Assembly: GCA_038255145.1 (NCBI GenBank)
Contig: JBBSLP010000019.1
Location: 22,081-86,080, forward strand
Direction of reading: 5' to 3'
Origin: WHTX01 sp038255145
GTDB lineage: Bacteria; Actinomycetota; Acidimicrobiia; Acidimicrobiales; CAIXPF01
DNA length: 64,000 nt
A program made the position numbers and the translations under genes. Shown here one piece after another: positions 34,643-43,060 of this stretch. The notes beneath the pieces were generated by a model. It saw nothing but the letters and a program-made list of their open reading frames with translations, searched no databases and was not told the DNA's origin. How positions within the stretch are numbered: position 1 is the first letter of the stretch; every line of letters starts with the position of its first letter.

Positions 34643-35145
34643 CCGCGCCCCCGCCCACCACCGCCACGGCCGGCGACCGGGCCCGCATGGCCACCTTCGA
34701 GGCCGACGGCCTGCTCCTCGGCGTCGACGTCGCCCGGGTCCAGGAGGTGCTGGGTGGGGGCGACGTCACCCCCGTGCCCCTGGCGCCCCCCGCCGTGCTC
34801 GGCCTGCTCAACCTGCGGGGCCGCATCCTCACCGTGGTCGACGCCCGCCAGCGACTGGGCCTGGCCCCCAGGCCCGTCGGCGACAACGACGACGCGCTCG
34901 TCCAGGTGGTCCTGGGCAGCGGGGGCGAGGCGGTGAGCCTGGTCGTGGACCGGGCCGGCGACGTGGTCGACGTCGACCTGCGTTCCCGGGAGCCCGTGCC
35001 CGTCACCCTCGACGCCACCATCCGCACGTTCGTCACCGCCGTCCACCAGCTCGCCGACGCCCTCCTGCTGGTGCTCGACGTCGACCGGGCCCTGGCCGTG
35101 GGCGGTTCCAAGTGGGAGGTCACCGGTGCAGGCACTGGTCATTGA
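34639..35145 (+). CDS. cheW: chemotaxis coupling protein CheW
   Basis: 168-residue SH3-like scaffold that links receptors to CheA. The CheW pattern starts at FEADGLLLGVDVARVQEVL (residues 18-36), with PVPLAPPAVLGLLNLRGRILTVVDARQRLGL typical of the receptor-binding groove. GTG 34639 overlaps the cheA stop by 4 nt (GTGA). Its own 3' end overlaps cheY by 20 nt. Confidence 0.92.
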   Translation: MTAPPPTTATAGDRARMATFEADGLLLGVDVARVQEVLGGGDVTPVPLAPPAVLGLLNLRGRILTVVDARQRLGLAPRPVGDNDDALVQVVLGSGGEAVSLVVDRAGDVVDVDLRSREPVPVTLDATIRTFVTAVHQLADALLLVLDVDRALAVGGSKWEVTGAGTGH

Positions 35146-35494
35146 CGACTCCCGTGCCATCCGGGTCATCCTCGGCCGGATGCTGCGGGAGCTGGGGATC
35201 GAGGTAGCCGAGGCCACCAACGGCCGCGACGGCCTGGCCCGCCTCGACGAGGGCCTCGTGCCCGAGCTCGTGCTGGTCGACTGGAACATGCCCGAGATGT
35301 CGGGGATCGAGTTCGTCGACGCCGTGCGCCGGCCGCCCTACAGCTCACAGGCCCGGGTGGTGATGGTGACCACCGAGACCGAGCTGGAGAACGTGGCCCT
35401 GGCCCTCGAGCGGGGGGCCGACGAGTACGTGATGAAGCCCTTCACCAGGGAGGCCATCGTCGAGAAGCTCCGCCTGCTCGGACTGGGCATCTGA
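35126..35494 (+). CDS. cheY: chemotaxis response regulator CheY
   Basis: 122-residue single receiver domain. Acid pocket IDDS, phosphoacceptor Asp 52 (VDWNMPEMSG), switch Thr in VTTETE and Lys in MKPF are present. Phospho-CheY normally binds the flagellar switch; no flagellar genes are in this window, so its target is encoded elsewhere. GTG start inside the end of cheW (20-nt overlap). Confidence 0.94.
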   Translation: MQALVIDDSRAIRVILGRMLRELGIEVAEATNGRDGLARLDEGLVPELVLVDWNMPEMSGIEFVDAVRRPPYSSQARVVMVTTETELENVALALERGADEYVMKPFTREAIVEKLRLLGLGI

Positions 35495-35496
35495 GG

Positions 35497-36603
35497 GTGG
35501 CGGTCCCGCTCAGGCCCGTGTCGCTGACCCGGGTGCTGGTGGTCGACGACTCGGTGGTGGCCCGCCAGATGGTGGCCCGGGCCCTGCGCGACGAGGACGG
35601 CCTCGAGCTGGCCGGCCTGGCCGCCAACGGCCGCGTCGCCCTCGACCGCGTCGCCTCCCTGCATCCCGACGTGGTCGTGCTCGACCTGGACATGCCGGAG
35701 ATGGACGGCTTCCAGACGCTCGAAGTCATGCGGCGCGACCACCCCGACATCCCCGTCATCGTGTTCAGCAACCTCACCGCCCGGGGGGCCACCTCCACCT
35801 TCGACGCCCTGGCCCTGGGGGCGCGGGCCTACGTGCTCAAACCCAGCACCCAGCCCGGTGGGGCCGAGGTCGACAGCGTGCGCGACCAGCTGCTGCCCCT
35901 GATCCGCTCCCTGGCCCCCCGGGGCACCCCCCTGCCCGCGAGCGCCCCGACGACCGCCCCGCCGCCGACGACGAGGACGGCCATGGCCGCCGTCGCGGCG
36001 CGGGCACCGGCAGCCAGCGCCCGGGTGACGGCCATCACCGTGGCGGCGTCGACCGGTGGGCCCAACGCCCTGACCACCATCATCACCGCCCTGCCCGCCG
36101 ATCTGCCCGTGCCCGTGCTCGTCGTGCAGCACATGCCGGCGGTGTTCACCCGGACCCTGGCCGAACGGCTCGATGCCCTGGCCGCGGTGTCCGTGGTCGA
36201 GGCGGCCGACGGCCAACCGGTGCGCCCAGGCCGGGTCTACATCGCCCCCGGGGGCCACCACCTGGCCGTGGCCCGCAGCCTGGCCGGTGCCGTGGGCGTC
36301 TTGATCCACGAAGGGCCACCGGAGAACTCGTGTCGCCCCGCGGCCGACGTGCTGTTCCGCACGGCCGCCGCCGTCTGGGGCGCTGGGGTGCTCGGCGTGG
36401 TGCTGACGGGCATGGGCCGCGACGGCCTGCGGGGGGCGGAGGACGTGCGGGCGGCCGGGGGTGCCGTCGTCGCCGAGAGCCGGACCACGGCCGTCGTGGC
36501 CAGCATGCCCGGAGCGGTGGCCGACGCCGGGTTGGCCGACGTCGTGCTGCCCGTCGAGCAGATCGCCGCCGAACTGGTGCGCCGGGCGAGGGGGACCTGG
36601 TGA
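35497..36603 (+). CDS. cheB: chemotaxis methylesterase CheB
   Basis: 368 residues. Receiver domain (10-130) with Asp 63 (LDLDMPEMDG), a Thr/Pro/Ala linker (145-170), then the methylesterase/deamidase domain with the Ser-His-Asp triad: Ser in AASTGGPNAL, His in VVQHMP and Asp in TGMGRDG. It removes receptor methyl groups for adaptation. GTG 35497, 2 nt after cheY; its stop overlaps cheR (GTGA). Confidence 0.94.
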   Translation: MAVPLRPVSLTRVLVVDDSVVARQMVARALRDEDGLELAGLAANGRVALDRVASLHPDVVVLDLDMPEMDGFQTLEVMRRDHPDIPVIVFSNLTARGATSTFDALALGARAYVLKPSTQPGGAEVDSVRDQLLPLIRSLAPRGTPLPASAPTTAPPPTTRTAMAAVAARAPAASARVTAITVAASTGGPNALTTIITALPADLPVPVLVVQHMPAVFTRTLAERLDALAAVSVVEAADGQPVRPGRVYIAPGGHHLAVARSLAGAVGVLIHEGPPENSCRPAADVLFRTAAAVWGAGVLGVVLTGMGRDGLRGAEDVRAAGGAVVAESRTTAVVASMPGAVADAGLADVVLPVEQIAAELVRRARGTW

Positions 36604-37418
36604 CGGCGCTGTCGGGGGCCGACTTCGAGTTCGTCCGGCGCATGGTGCGCGAGGACAGCGCCATCAGCCTCGACGACGGCAAGGACTACCTGGTCCAGGC
36701 CCGGCTGGCCCCCGTGGCCGCCCGCGAGGGCCTGGCCTCGGTGAGCGACCTGGTGGGTCGGTTGCGCACCGGCCGCCCCGGCCTGCGCGACGACGTCGTG
36801 GAGGCCATGACCACCAACGAGACGTCGTTCTTCCGCGACGTGGCCCCCTTCGACGCCCTGCGCGACCACATCCTGCCCACCCTGGCGGCCACCGAGCGCC
36901 GCCCCCTGGCCCTGTGGTCGGCCGCGGCGGCCACCGGCCAGGAGGCCTACAGCCTGGCCATGTTGGTGCGCGAGCGCCTGCCCACGGCCGTCGACCCCAC
37001 CATCCTGGCCACCGACCTGTCCCGCGACGTGCTCGAGCGGGCCCGGGCCGGTCGCTACAACCAGCTCGAGGTGAACCGGGGCCTGCCCGCCCGGATGCTG
37101 GTGAAGTACTTCGAGCGCGACGGCACGGCATGGCAGCTGAAGGAGGCCATCCGCCGGCTGGTCACGTTCCGCCAGCTCAACCTGGCCCGCCCCTGGCCGC
37201 TGCTTCCGGCCATGGACGTGGTGCTGCTGCGCAACGTGCTCATCTACTTCGACGTGCCGGCCAAGCGGACCGTGCTGGCCCAGGTGGCGCGGGTGCTGCG
37301 GCCCGGCGGCTACCTGTTCCTGGGCAGCGCGGAGACCACCTTCGGCCTCGACACCCGCTACGAGCGGCTCGAGGTCGCCGGCGCGGTGTGCTACCGCCTG
37401 GCCGAACGGGGAGCGTGA
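36600..37418 (+). CDS. cheR: chemotaxis methyltransferase CheR
   Basis: 272-residue S-adenosylmethionine-dependent receptor methyltransferase. The N-terminal helical domain ends with TTNETSFFRD (near residue 75). The SAM site includes LWSAAAATGQEAYSLAM, where the usual Cys-Gly of SAACxGxEP reads AAATGQEA. ILATDLSRDVLERARAGRY, LRNVLIYFD and RVLRPGGYLFLGSAET are canonical. GTG 36600 overlaps the cheB stop. Its TGA shares one base with the next ATG. Confidence 0.93.
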   Translation: MTALSGADFEFVRRMVREDSAISLDDGKDYLVQARLAPVAAREGLASVSDLVGRLRTGRPGLRDDVVEAMTTNETSFFRDVAPFDALRDHILPTLAATERRPLALWSAAAATGQEAYSLAMLVRERLPTAVDPTILATDLSRDVLERARAGRYNQLEVNRGLPARMLVKYFERDGTAWQLKEAIRRLVTFRQLNLARPWPLLPAMDVVLLRNVLIYFDVPAKRTVLAQVARVLRPGGYLFLGSAETTFGLDTRYERLEVAGAVCYRLAERGA

Positions 37419-37909
37419 TGAGCAGCACCGACAGCCACATCGAGCGCCACATCGAGGAGATCGGCGGGGCCATCTGGTCGACGCTGTGCGACCTGCCCTT
37501 CGAGCGCACCTACGGCCCCGGACCCACGGGCGACGTCGGGGCGTCCACCGTGACCAGCCTGGTCCACATCGAGGGGACCTGGCAGGGGGCGGTGCTGGTG
37601 CAACTGCCCCTGTCGCTGGCCACCACGTTGACCGGGGCCATGCTCCAGGGCGAGGAGGCGCCGGACGCCGAGGAGGTGCGGGACGCCATCGGCGAGCTGG
37701 CCAACATGATGGCCGGCAACCTCAAGGCCCTGCTCCCCCAGCCGTCGCGCATCTCGCTTCCCGCGGTGGTGTTCGGTCGGGACTACCACCTCAGCCTGGT
37801 GGGGACGACCCCGGTGGCCCGGGTCACCTTCCGCAGCGGGGACGAGCCCGTGGTCGTGTCCCTGCTGCAGCACCCGGGCACCGCCGGTGGGCCCGAGGCG
37901 GCGGCGTGA
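37418..37909 (+). CDS. cheX: CheX/CheC-type chemotaxis phosphatase
   Basis: 163-residue protein with the CheC/CheX signature helix DAIGELANMMAGNLKALL (residues 88-105), whose Glu and Asn carry out dephosphorylation of CheY-P. One such helix is seen, as in CheX. It replaces CheZ, which is absent here, as is CheD. ATG 37418 overlaps the cheR stop (TGATG) and its own stop overlaps the next gene (GTGA). Confidence 0.87.
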   Translation: MSSTDSHIERHIEEIGGAIWSTLCDLPFERTYGPGPTGDVGASTVTSLVHIEGTWQGAVLVQLPLSLATTLTGAMLQGEEAPDAEEVRDAIGELANMMAGNLKALLPQPSRISLPAVVFGRDYHLSLVGTTPVARVTFRSGDEPVVVSLLQHPGTAGGPEAAA

Positions 37910-38841
37910 CCGCCGGCACTGCGGCCACGGTGTTGGTGGTCGACGACTCGCGCACCACCCGACGCATCCTGCGCCGGGCCCTCGTCGGCGCGGGGTACCT
38001 GGTGGTCGAGGCTGGCGACGGGGTCGAGGGGCTGGCCGCCTGTCGCTCGGAGCGGCCCGACCTGGTGCTGTTGGACATCGACATGCCGGTGATGGACGGT
38101 CTGGCCACGCTCGAGGCCATGAAGGCCGACGACGAGCTCAGGTCGCTTCCGGTGTTGTTCCTCACCGCCCGCACCGGGGGCACCGACGTGGCCGCGGGTC
38201 TCGTGCTCGGCGCCCAGGACTACCTGCGCAAGCCGTGCGACCCTGCCGAGCTCACGGCCCGGGTGGCCACCGCCCTGCGGCTCAAGGCCCAGGAGGACGC
38301 CCTGCGCGAGCAGGCTCGGGCTCTGACCGACCTGAGCTCCACCGATCCCCTCACCGGCCTGGGCAACCGGCGCCGGCTCGAGCACCAGACCCAGCGCCTG
38401 ATCCTCCGGGCCGGGGCTCAGGCGGCGGCCGGCCTGCTCATCGTGGACGTGGACCACTTCAAGCGGGTCAACGACACCGAGGGCCATCCCCTGGGTGACC
38501 GCGTGCTGCGGGTGGTGGCCGATCGGCTCCAGGTCGCCCTCGACGAGCCCGGACCGGACGGGGATCGCTCCCTGGTGCGCTGGGGTGGCGAGGAGTTCGT
38601 GGTCCTGGCCATGGGGCTGACCGGGGCTGCCCTGGTGGCGCTGGGCGAGCGCCTGCGCCTGGCCGTGGGCAGGACCCCCTTGACCGTCGACGTGGGCAAG
38701 CGCCTCGACATCACCGTCAGCGTGGGCTGCGGATCGGGGACGGTGGGCGGGATGGAGGCGCTGCTCTCGGCCGCCGACCAGGCCCTCTACGAGGCCAAGG
38801 CCGGCGGTCGCAACCGGGTGGTGGCCCGGGACGGCACCTGA
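37906..38841 (+). CDS. response regulator - diguanylate cyclase (PleD/WspR-like)
   Basis: 311 residues. Receiver domain (8-125) with Asp 57 (LDIDMPVMDG) and Lys in LRKPCDP, a short coiled coil, then a GGDEF domain (about 140-308) with an active RWGGEEFVVL. No RxxD inhibitory site precedes the motif (the spot reads DGDR), so product inhibition by that site is not expected. Phosphorylation by CheA would link attractant sensing to c-di-GMP (inference). GTG 37906 overlaps the cheX stop, making it the last gene of the operon. Confidence 0.92.
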   Translation: MTAGTAATVLVVDDSRTTRRILRRALVGAGYLVVEAGDGVEGLAACRSERPDLVLLDIDMPVMDGLATLEAMKADDELRSLPVLFLTARTGGTDVAAGLVLGAQDYLRKPCDPAELTARVATALRLKAQEDALREQARALTDLSSTDPLTGLGNRRRLEHQTQRLILRAGAQAAAGLLIVDVDHFKRVNDTEGHPLGDRVLRVVADRLQVALDEPGPDGDRSLVRWGGEEFVVLAMGLTGAALVALGERLRLAVGRTPLTVDVGKRLDITVSVGCGSGTVGGMEALLSAADQALYEAKAGGRNRVVARDGT

Positions 38842-38848
38842 GCTTCCC

Positions 38849-39265
<417 letters not shown>

Positions 39266-39307
39266 GGGGGTCCTCCGTCGTCGCGATCTGTGTTGTGGCA
39301 AACCATA

Positions 39308-39332
39308 TCTTGCACGATCTAATCGCGCAAGA
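39308..39332. promoter_or_regulatory. OhrR operator, 25-bp inverted repeat
   Basis: Arms TCTTGCACGAT and ATCGCGCAAGA around a 3-nt centre (CTA); 10 of 11 positions pair. It lies between the divergent ohr and ohrR genes, touching the ohr -10 (39303-39308) and covering the ohr -35 area (CTTGCG on the minus strand), 9 nt from the ohrR -10. Function assigned from position and symmetry. Confidence 0.8.
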
Positions 39333-39341
39333 GACAGCTGG

Positions 39342-39347
39342 TAGCGT
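39342..39347 (+). promoter_or_regulatory. -10 element TAGCGT, leaderless promoter of ohrR
   Basis: TAnnnT hexamer 7 nt before the ATG at 39355. Confidence 0.5.
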
Positions 39348-39354
39348 GGCCGTC

Positions 39355-39816
39355 ATGGACGGTCGAATCCCCGAGCTGGAGCTGGACAACCAGCTGTGCT
39401 TCGCCCTGTACGACGCCAGCCGCGCCGTCGTGCGGGCCTACGGTCCCCTACTCGGTGAGCTCGGGCTCACCTACCCCCAGTACCTCACCATGCTGGTGCT
39501 GTGGGAGGCGAACGGACCGGTGTCCATGGGCGCCCTCGGGACCCGCCTCCACCTCGACAGCGGCACCCTCACCCCGCTGATCAAGCGACTGGGTCAGCTC
39601 GGCCTCGTCGAACGGCAGCGGGACCCCGGTGACGAGCGCCGCGTGCTCATCGCCCCGTCCGATCAGGGCCGGGCGCTGCGCGAACGCGCCGCCACCGTCC
39701 CCGCCGCCATCTCCAGCCGGTTCGGGCTCGACCTCCACGCCGCCCGGACCCTACGCGACGAGCTCAATCGCATCGTCGACGCCATGGAAGGCCGCCCTCC
39801 GTCTCCGACGGCGTGA
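39355..39816 (+). CDS. ohrR: MarR-family peroxide-sensing repressor OhrR
   Basis: 153-residue winged-helix repressor. The redox-sensing Cys sits near the N-terminus (LDNQLCFALYDASR, residue 15), as in OhrR; the DNA-binding helices and wing (LGTRLHLDSGTLTPLIKRLGQLGLV...RDPGDERRVLI) are typical. ATG 39355 is preferred over 39295 because the earlier start would place the operator inside the gene. Oxidation by hydroperoxides should release DNA and induce ohr; ohrR probably represses itself too. Confidence 0.94.
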   Translation: MDGRIPELELDNQLCFALYDASRAVVRAYGPLLGELGLTYPQYLTMLVLWEANGPVSMGALGTRLHLDSGTLTPLIKRLGQLGLVERQRDPGDERRVLIAPSDQGRALRERAATVPAAISSRFGLDLHAARTLRDELNRIVDAMEGRPPSPTA

Positions 39817-39830
39817 GCGGGGGCCGGAAC

Positions 39831-39865
39831 GCAAAGAGCCGGCGCCCGTGGCACCGGCTCTTTGC
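39831..39865. terminator. 12-bp perfect stem-loop terminator
   Basis: Arms GCAAAGAGCCGG (39831-39842) and CCGGCTCTTTGC (39854-39865) with an 11-nt loop, placed between the convergent ohrR and tRNA-Pro genes, so it could end both transcripts. Confidence 0.8.
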
Positions 39866-39878
39866 AGGACAACATCCG

Positions 39879-39953
39879 TCGGGCTGGGGAGATTTGAACT
39901 CCCGACCTCCTGACCCCCAGTCAGGCGCGCTAACCAAGCTGCGCCACAGCCCG
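39879..39953 (-). tRNA. tRNA-Pro (anticodon GGG)
   Basis: Cloverleaf on the minus strand: acceptor arms CGGGCTG/CAGCCCG pair fully, the anticodon stem CCTGA/TCAGG encloses the loop CTGGGGG with anticodon GGG, and the T arm contains GTTCAAATC. Discriminator A at 39879; CCA is not encoded. It reads CCC and CCU proline codons. Confidence 0.95.
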
Positions 39954-40022
39954 TGGACCAGGTCACCCTAGTCGGGCCGAGGCCCTGGACCCAAACCGCC
40001 CCCCGACCTCCAGGTCCTCGGA

Positions 40023-40232
40023 TCAGAACCCATGGGCCGCCCACACGATGCCCTGCACCAGGCGGTAGCCCAGGTAGATGACCGTGGCCACGATCAGCAC
40101 CCAGAAGTGCCAGGGGATGCTGCGCTTCTCCTTCGCGGGCTTGGCCAGCTCGGTCCCACACGACGGGCAGGCACCGTCGTCGGTCAGGCTCGTCTGGGAC
40201 AGGTAGCGGCTACAGGGCTCGCACCAGGGCAC
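40023..40232 (-). CDS. small zinc-ribbon single-pass membrane protein
   Basis: 69 residues with GTG start at 40232. Two Cys pairs (VPWCEPCSRY, GACPSCG) form a probable zinc ribbon, followed by a Lys-rich stretch and one membrane helix (HFWVLIVATVIYLGYRLV). The layout with its short C-terminus is seen in small actinobacterial proteins of unknown role. An in-frame start further right (40304) is possible but lacks conserved sequence. Confidence 0.65.
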   Translation of the reverse strand: MPWCEPCSRYLSQTSLTDDGACPSCGTELAKPAKEKRSIPWHFWVLIVATVIYLGYRLVQGIVWAAHGF

Positions 40233-40307
40233 GGGGGGACCGTAGTACCGGCCCCGTGCCCGACCCCCGTCACCCCCGGTGCGGGCCGACGGGGACGGCG
40301 ACACCCG

Positions 40308-41867
40308 TCATACCGGGGGCACACCGTGGCGACGGTCGGAGAAGGACCGGTCGCGGTTGCGGCCTCGCTCCAGGCGGCGGGCCACCTCGCTGCGCAGGTC
40401 GGGGAAGTCGATCACCGCGTCCACCACCAGCTCGGATGCCAGTCGCAGCAGGTCGACGTCCTCCTCGTAGAGGCGGCGCTGCTCGGCCACGAAGGCAGCC
40501 CGCTCGTCGAGGTCCTCGATGGCCTGGATCTTGTTGTAGTAGACGGCGTTCACCGCCGGCTCGGGACCCATCACCGCGATGTTGGCCGAGGGCAGGGCGA
40601 TGGTGGCCACGGGGTCGAAGGCCGGGCCCGACATGGCGTACAGCCCGGCGCCGTAGCACTTGCGCACGATCACGCACACCTTGGCCACGGTGGCCTCGCT
40701 GATGGCGGTGATCATCTTGGCCCCGTGGCGGATGATGCCCATCCGCTCGACCTCGCTGCCCACCATGAACCCGGGCACGTCGGCCAGGAAGATCAAGGGG
40801 ATGCTGAAGGCGTCGCACAGCCACACGAAGCGGGCGGCCTTGTCGGCCGAGTCGACGAACAGCACCCCACCCTTCTGCATGGGGTTGTTGGCCACGATGC
40901 CCACCGGCCGACCCTCGAGACGGCCGAAGCCGACCACGAGCTCGGGGGCGAAGCGGGGCTTGATCTCGAAGAAGCTCTCGGCGTCGACGAGGCCGTCGAT
41001 GACGGTGTGCACGTCGTAGGCCTGGGTCTCCTCCTCGGGGATGATGCCCCGCACCAGGTCGACGGCGGGGCCGGCGGGCACGTACTCGGGAGGCTCCTCC
41101 CGCCACGTGCGGGGCAGGTAGGAGAAGTAGGCCAGGGCCTGCTCGATGGCGTCCTGGTCGTCGCTGGCCAGGTTGTCACCACACCCCGACACGCTGGTGT
41201 GCATGCGGGCCCCGCCCATGTCCTCGAGCGTGGTGATCTCGCCGATGACCATCTCGGCCATGCGGGGCGAGCCCAGGTACATGGACGCGTTGCCGTCGAC
41301 CATGATCACGATGTCGCAGAAGCTGGGGATGTAGGCCCCGCCGGCGGCCGAAGGACCGAACAGGCAGCAGATCTGGGGCACCCGGCCCGACAGCTTCACC
41401 TGGTTGTAGAAGATGCGCCCCGCACCGCGACGGCCGGGGAACAGCTGGACCTGGTCGGTGATGCGGGCCCCGGCCGAGTCGACCAGCCAGAAGACGGGCA
41501 GCTCGTCACGCAGGGCCATCTCGGTGAGCCGCACGATCTTCTCCACCGTGCGGGCCCCCCACGAACCGGCCTTGACGGTGGGGTCGTTGGCCATGATGGC
41601 CACGGGGCGGCCGTCGATGGTGGCCGTGCCCGTGACCACGCCGTCGGCGGGCAGGTCGGCGGCGGCGGCGTTGGCCAGCAGCCCGTCCTCGATGAAGGAC
41701 CCCGGATCGACCAGCAGGTCGATGCGGTCGCGCACGAACAACTTGCCCTGCCGGGCCAGCTTCTCGCCCTCACGGGCCAGGTTGCCCTGCACGGCCCGGG
41801 CCCGGGCCACCGCGATGGCCTCGGCCGTCCCCTGCGCCAGCGTCTCGGGCTTCACCGTCTCACTCAT
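40308..41867 (-). CDS. acyl-CoA carboxylase carboxyltransferase (beta) subunit
   Basis: 519-residue AccD/PccB-type carboxyltransferase that moves CO2 from carboxybiotin to an acyl-CoA. Two crotonase-like halves: the first with WLVDSAGARI and FGPSAAGGAYIPSFCD (acyl-CoA oxyanion site), the second with VGIVANNPMQKGGVL, LADVPGFMVG and YGAGLYAMSGPAFDP. Substrate (acetyl-, propionyl-, methylcrotonyl- or other) is not certain; no alpha subunit gene is nearby. ATG 41867. It is the last gene after the phosphatase gene on this strand, 61 nt downstream. Confidence 0.92.
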   Translation of the reverse strand: MSETVKPETLAQGTAEAIAVARARAVQGNLAREGEKLARQGKLFVRDRIDLLVDPGSFIEDGLLANAAAADLPADGVVTGTATIDGRPVAIMANDPTVKAGSWGARTVEKIVRLTEMALRDELPVFWLVDSAGARITDQVQLFPGRRGAGRIFYNQVKLSGRVPQICCLFGPSAAGGAYIPSFCDIVIMVDGNASMYLGSPRMAEMVIGEITTLEDMGGARMHTSVSGCGDNLASDDQDAIEQALAYFSYLPRTWREEPPEYVPAGPAVDLVRGIIPEEETQAYDVHTVIDGLVDAESFFEIKPRFAPELVVGFGRLEGRPVGIVANNPMQKGGVLFVDSADKAARFVWLCDAFSIPLIFLADVPGFMVGSEVERMGIIRHGAKMITAISEATVAKVCVIVRKCYGAGLYAMSGPAFDPVATIALPSANIAVMGPEPAVNAVYYNKIQAIEDLDERAAFVAEQRRLYEEDVDLLRLASELVVDAVIDFPDLRSEVARRLERGRNRDRSFSDRRHGVPPV

Positions 41868-41928
41868 CGAAGGCCACTCATCTCGACCGTCCCCATGCCT
41901 GTCCCCCGTCGGTGTGCGGTTCTTCTTG

Positions 41929-43005
41929 TCAGCTGCGACGCACGGCCAGGATGGCCACGTCGTCGGTGATGGGCGTGGTGGCGAAGTCCTTGGCCTGTTC
42001 GAGCAGGTCCTTGCAGAGCACGTCGGCCGGCGCCCCCGGATCGCGGCGGATGGCGGCGGCGATGCGCTCCTCACCGAAGAGCTCGGCCCCGGCTCGGGCC
42101 TCGGCCAGCCCGTCGGTGTACACCACCACCAGGTCGTTCTCGTCGAGGTCGACCTCGCGGCTGTGGTAGCTGGCCGTGGGATCGAGCATCAGCAGCGGCC
42201 CCGTGGCCCGCAGCGGGCGCACGTCGCGCCCGTGCCACAGCCAGGCCGCAGGATGGCCGGCCGACGCGTAGCGCAGGGTGCCGGCCTCGGTGTCGAAGAC
42301 GACCAGGCACAGCGAGATGAACTCCTCGAGGCGCTGGCCAGCCGACATCTGGGCGTTGAGCTGCTCGACGGCCTGGGCCGGGTCCCGGTACTGCTGGAGG
42401 AACACCCGCAACAGGTACTTGGCCTGGAAGGCGGTGATGGAGGCCTCGATGCCGTGGCCGGTCACGTCGCCGATGACGGCGGCCACCCGGGTGGGGCTGA
42501 GCTTGAAGACGTCGTAGAAGTCCCCGGCCATGAGCCCGGTGCCGGCCTGGTACACCTGGCCCACCTCGAAGCCGGGGATGGCGGGCAGGTCCTGGGGGGC
42601 CAGGCGCTCGGCCCAGCGCTTGGGGGCCAGCTCCTCCTGGGACAGGGTCTCCTCGGCCCGCCGCTCCAGGTCCCAGCGGGCCTGGGACAGCCGGGCATGA
42701 CGGCCGAAGCCCCGGGCCAGCACCAGGCTGGCCACGGCGGGCACGGCCAGCAGCACGAGGAGCAGGCGGGCGCCGCCGCCCAACAGGGCGACGCACACGG
42801 TGACGAAGGCGGCGATGGCGAAGGTGGCGCCGATGAGGGCGTGGTTGACCGTCGTGGCCCACGACAGCTGGGCGGCGTCGCTCTCCAGGCCGAAGTCGCG
42901 GCGCACGCGCATGGCTATGCGCTGGCGGTAGCGGGCGGAGCGGGCCCAGGCGACCGCGGCAGCAGCGCACACGGCGGCGGCGAGCGCCAGGAGGATCCGG
43001 TCCAT
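41929..43005 (-). CDS. membrane SpoIIE/PP2C-type Ser/Thr phosphatase
   Basis: 358 residues. One to three hydrophobic segments at 1-20 and 55-100, a linker helix, then a SpoIIE domain (about 140-358) with the metal-binding motifs MAGDFYDV, GDVTGHGIEA, ASAGHPA, VYTDGLAEAR and DDVAILAVR. Such enzymes usually dephosphorylate an anti-anti-sigma factor (RsbU/RsbP role). No STAS or RsbW partner is in the window. ATG 43005. Confidence 0.9.
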   Translation of the reverse strand: MDRILLALAAAVCAAAAVAWARSARYRQRIAMRVRRDFGLESDAAQLSWATTVNHALIGATFAIAAFVTVCVALLGGGARLLLVLLAVPAVASLVLARGFGRHARLSQARWDLERRAEETLSQEELAPKRWAERLAPQDLPAIPGFEVGQVYQAGTGLMAGDFYDVFKLSPTRVAAVIGDVTGHGIEASITAFQAKYLLRVFLQQYRDPAQAVEQLNAQMSAGQRLEEFISLCLVVFDTEAGTLRYASAGHPAAWLWHGRDVRPLRATGPLLMLDPTASYHSREVDLDENDLVVVYTDGLAEARAGAELFGEERIAAAIRRDPGAPADVLCKDLLEQAKDFATTPITDDVAILAVRRS

Positions 43006-43060
43006 AGGGTTCGCCGATGCTAGCCGAGCACCCCGGGGGCCGATAGCCCCCGTGAGGTGG

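Noticed and set aside
36950..36975. CheR SAM-binding motif with Ala in place of Cys-Gly (AAATGQEA) as a sign of inactivity
   Set aside because: The flanking residues and all other CheR motifs are intact, and small residues are tolerated at this position; not enough to call the enzyme dead.
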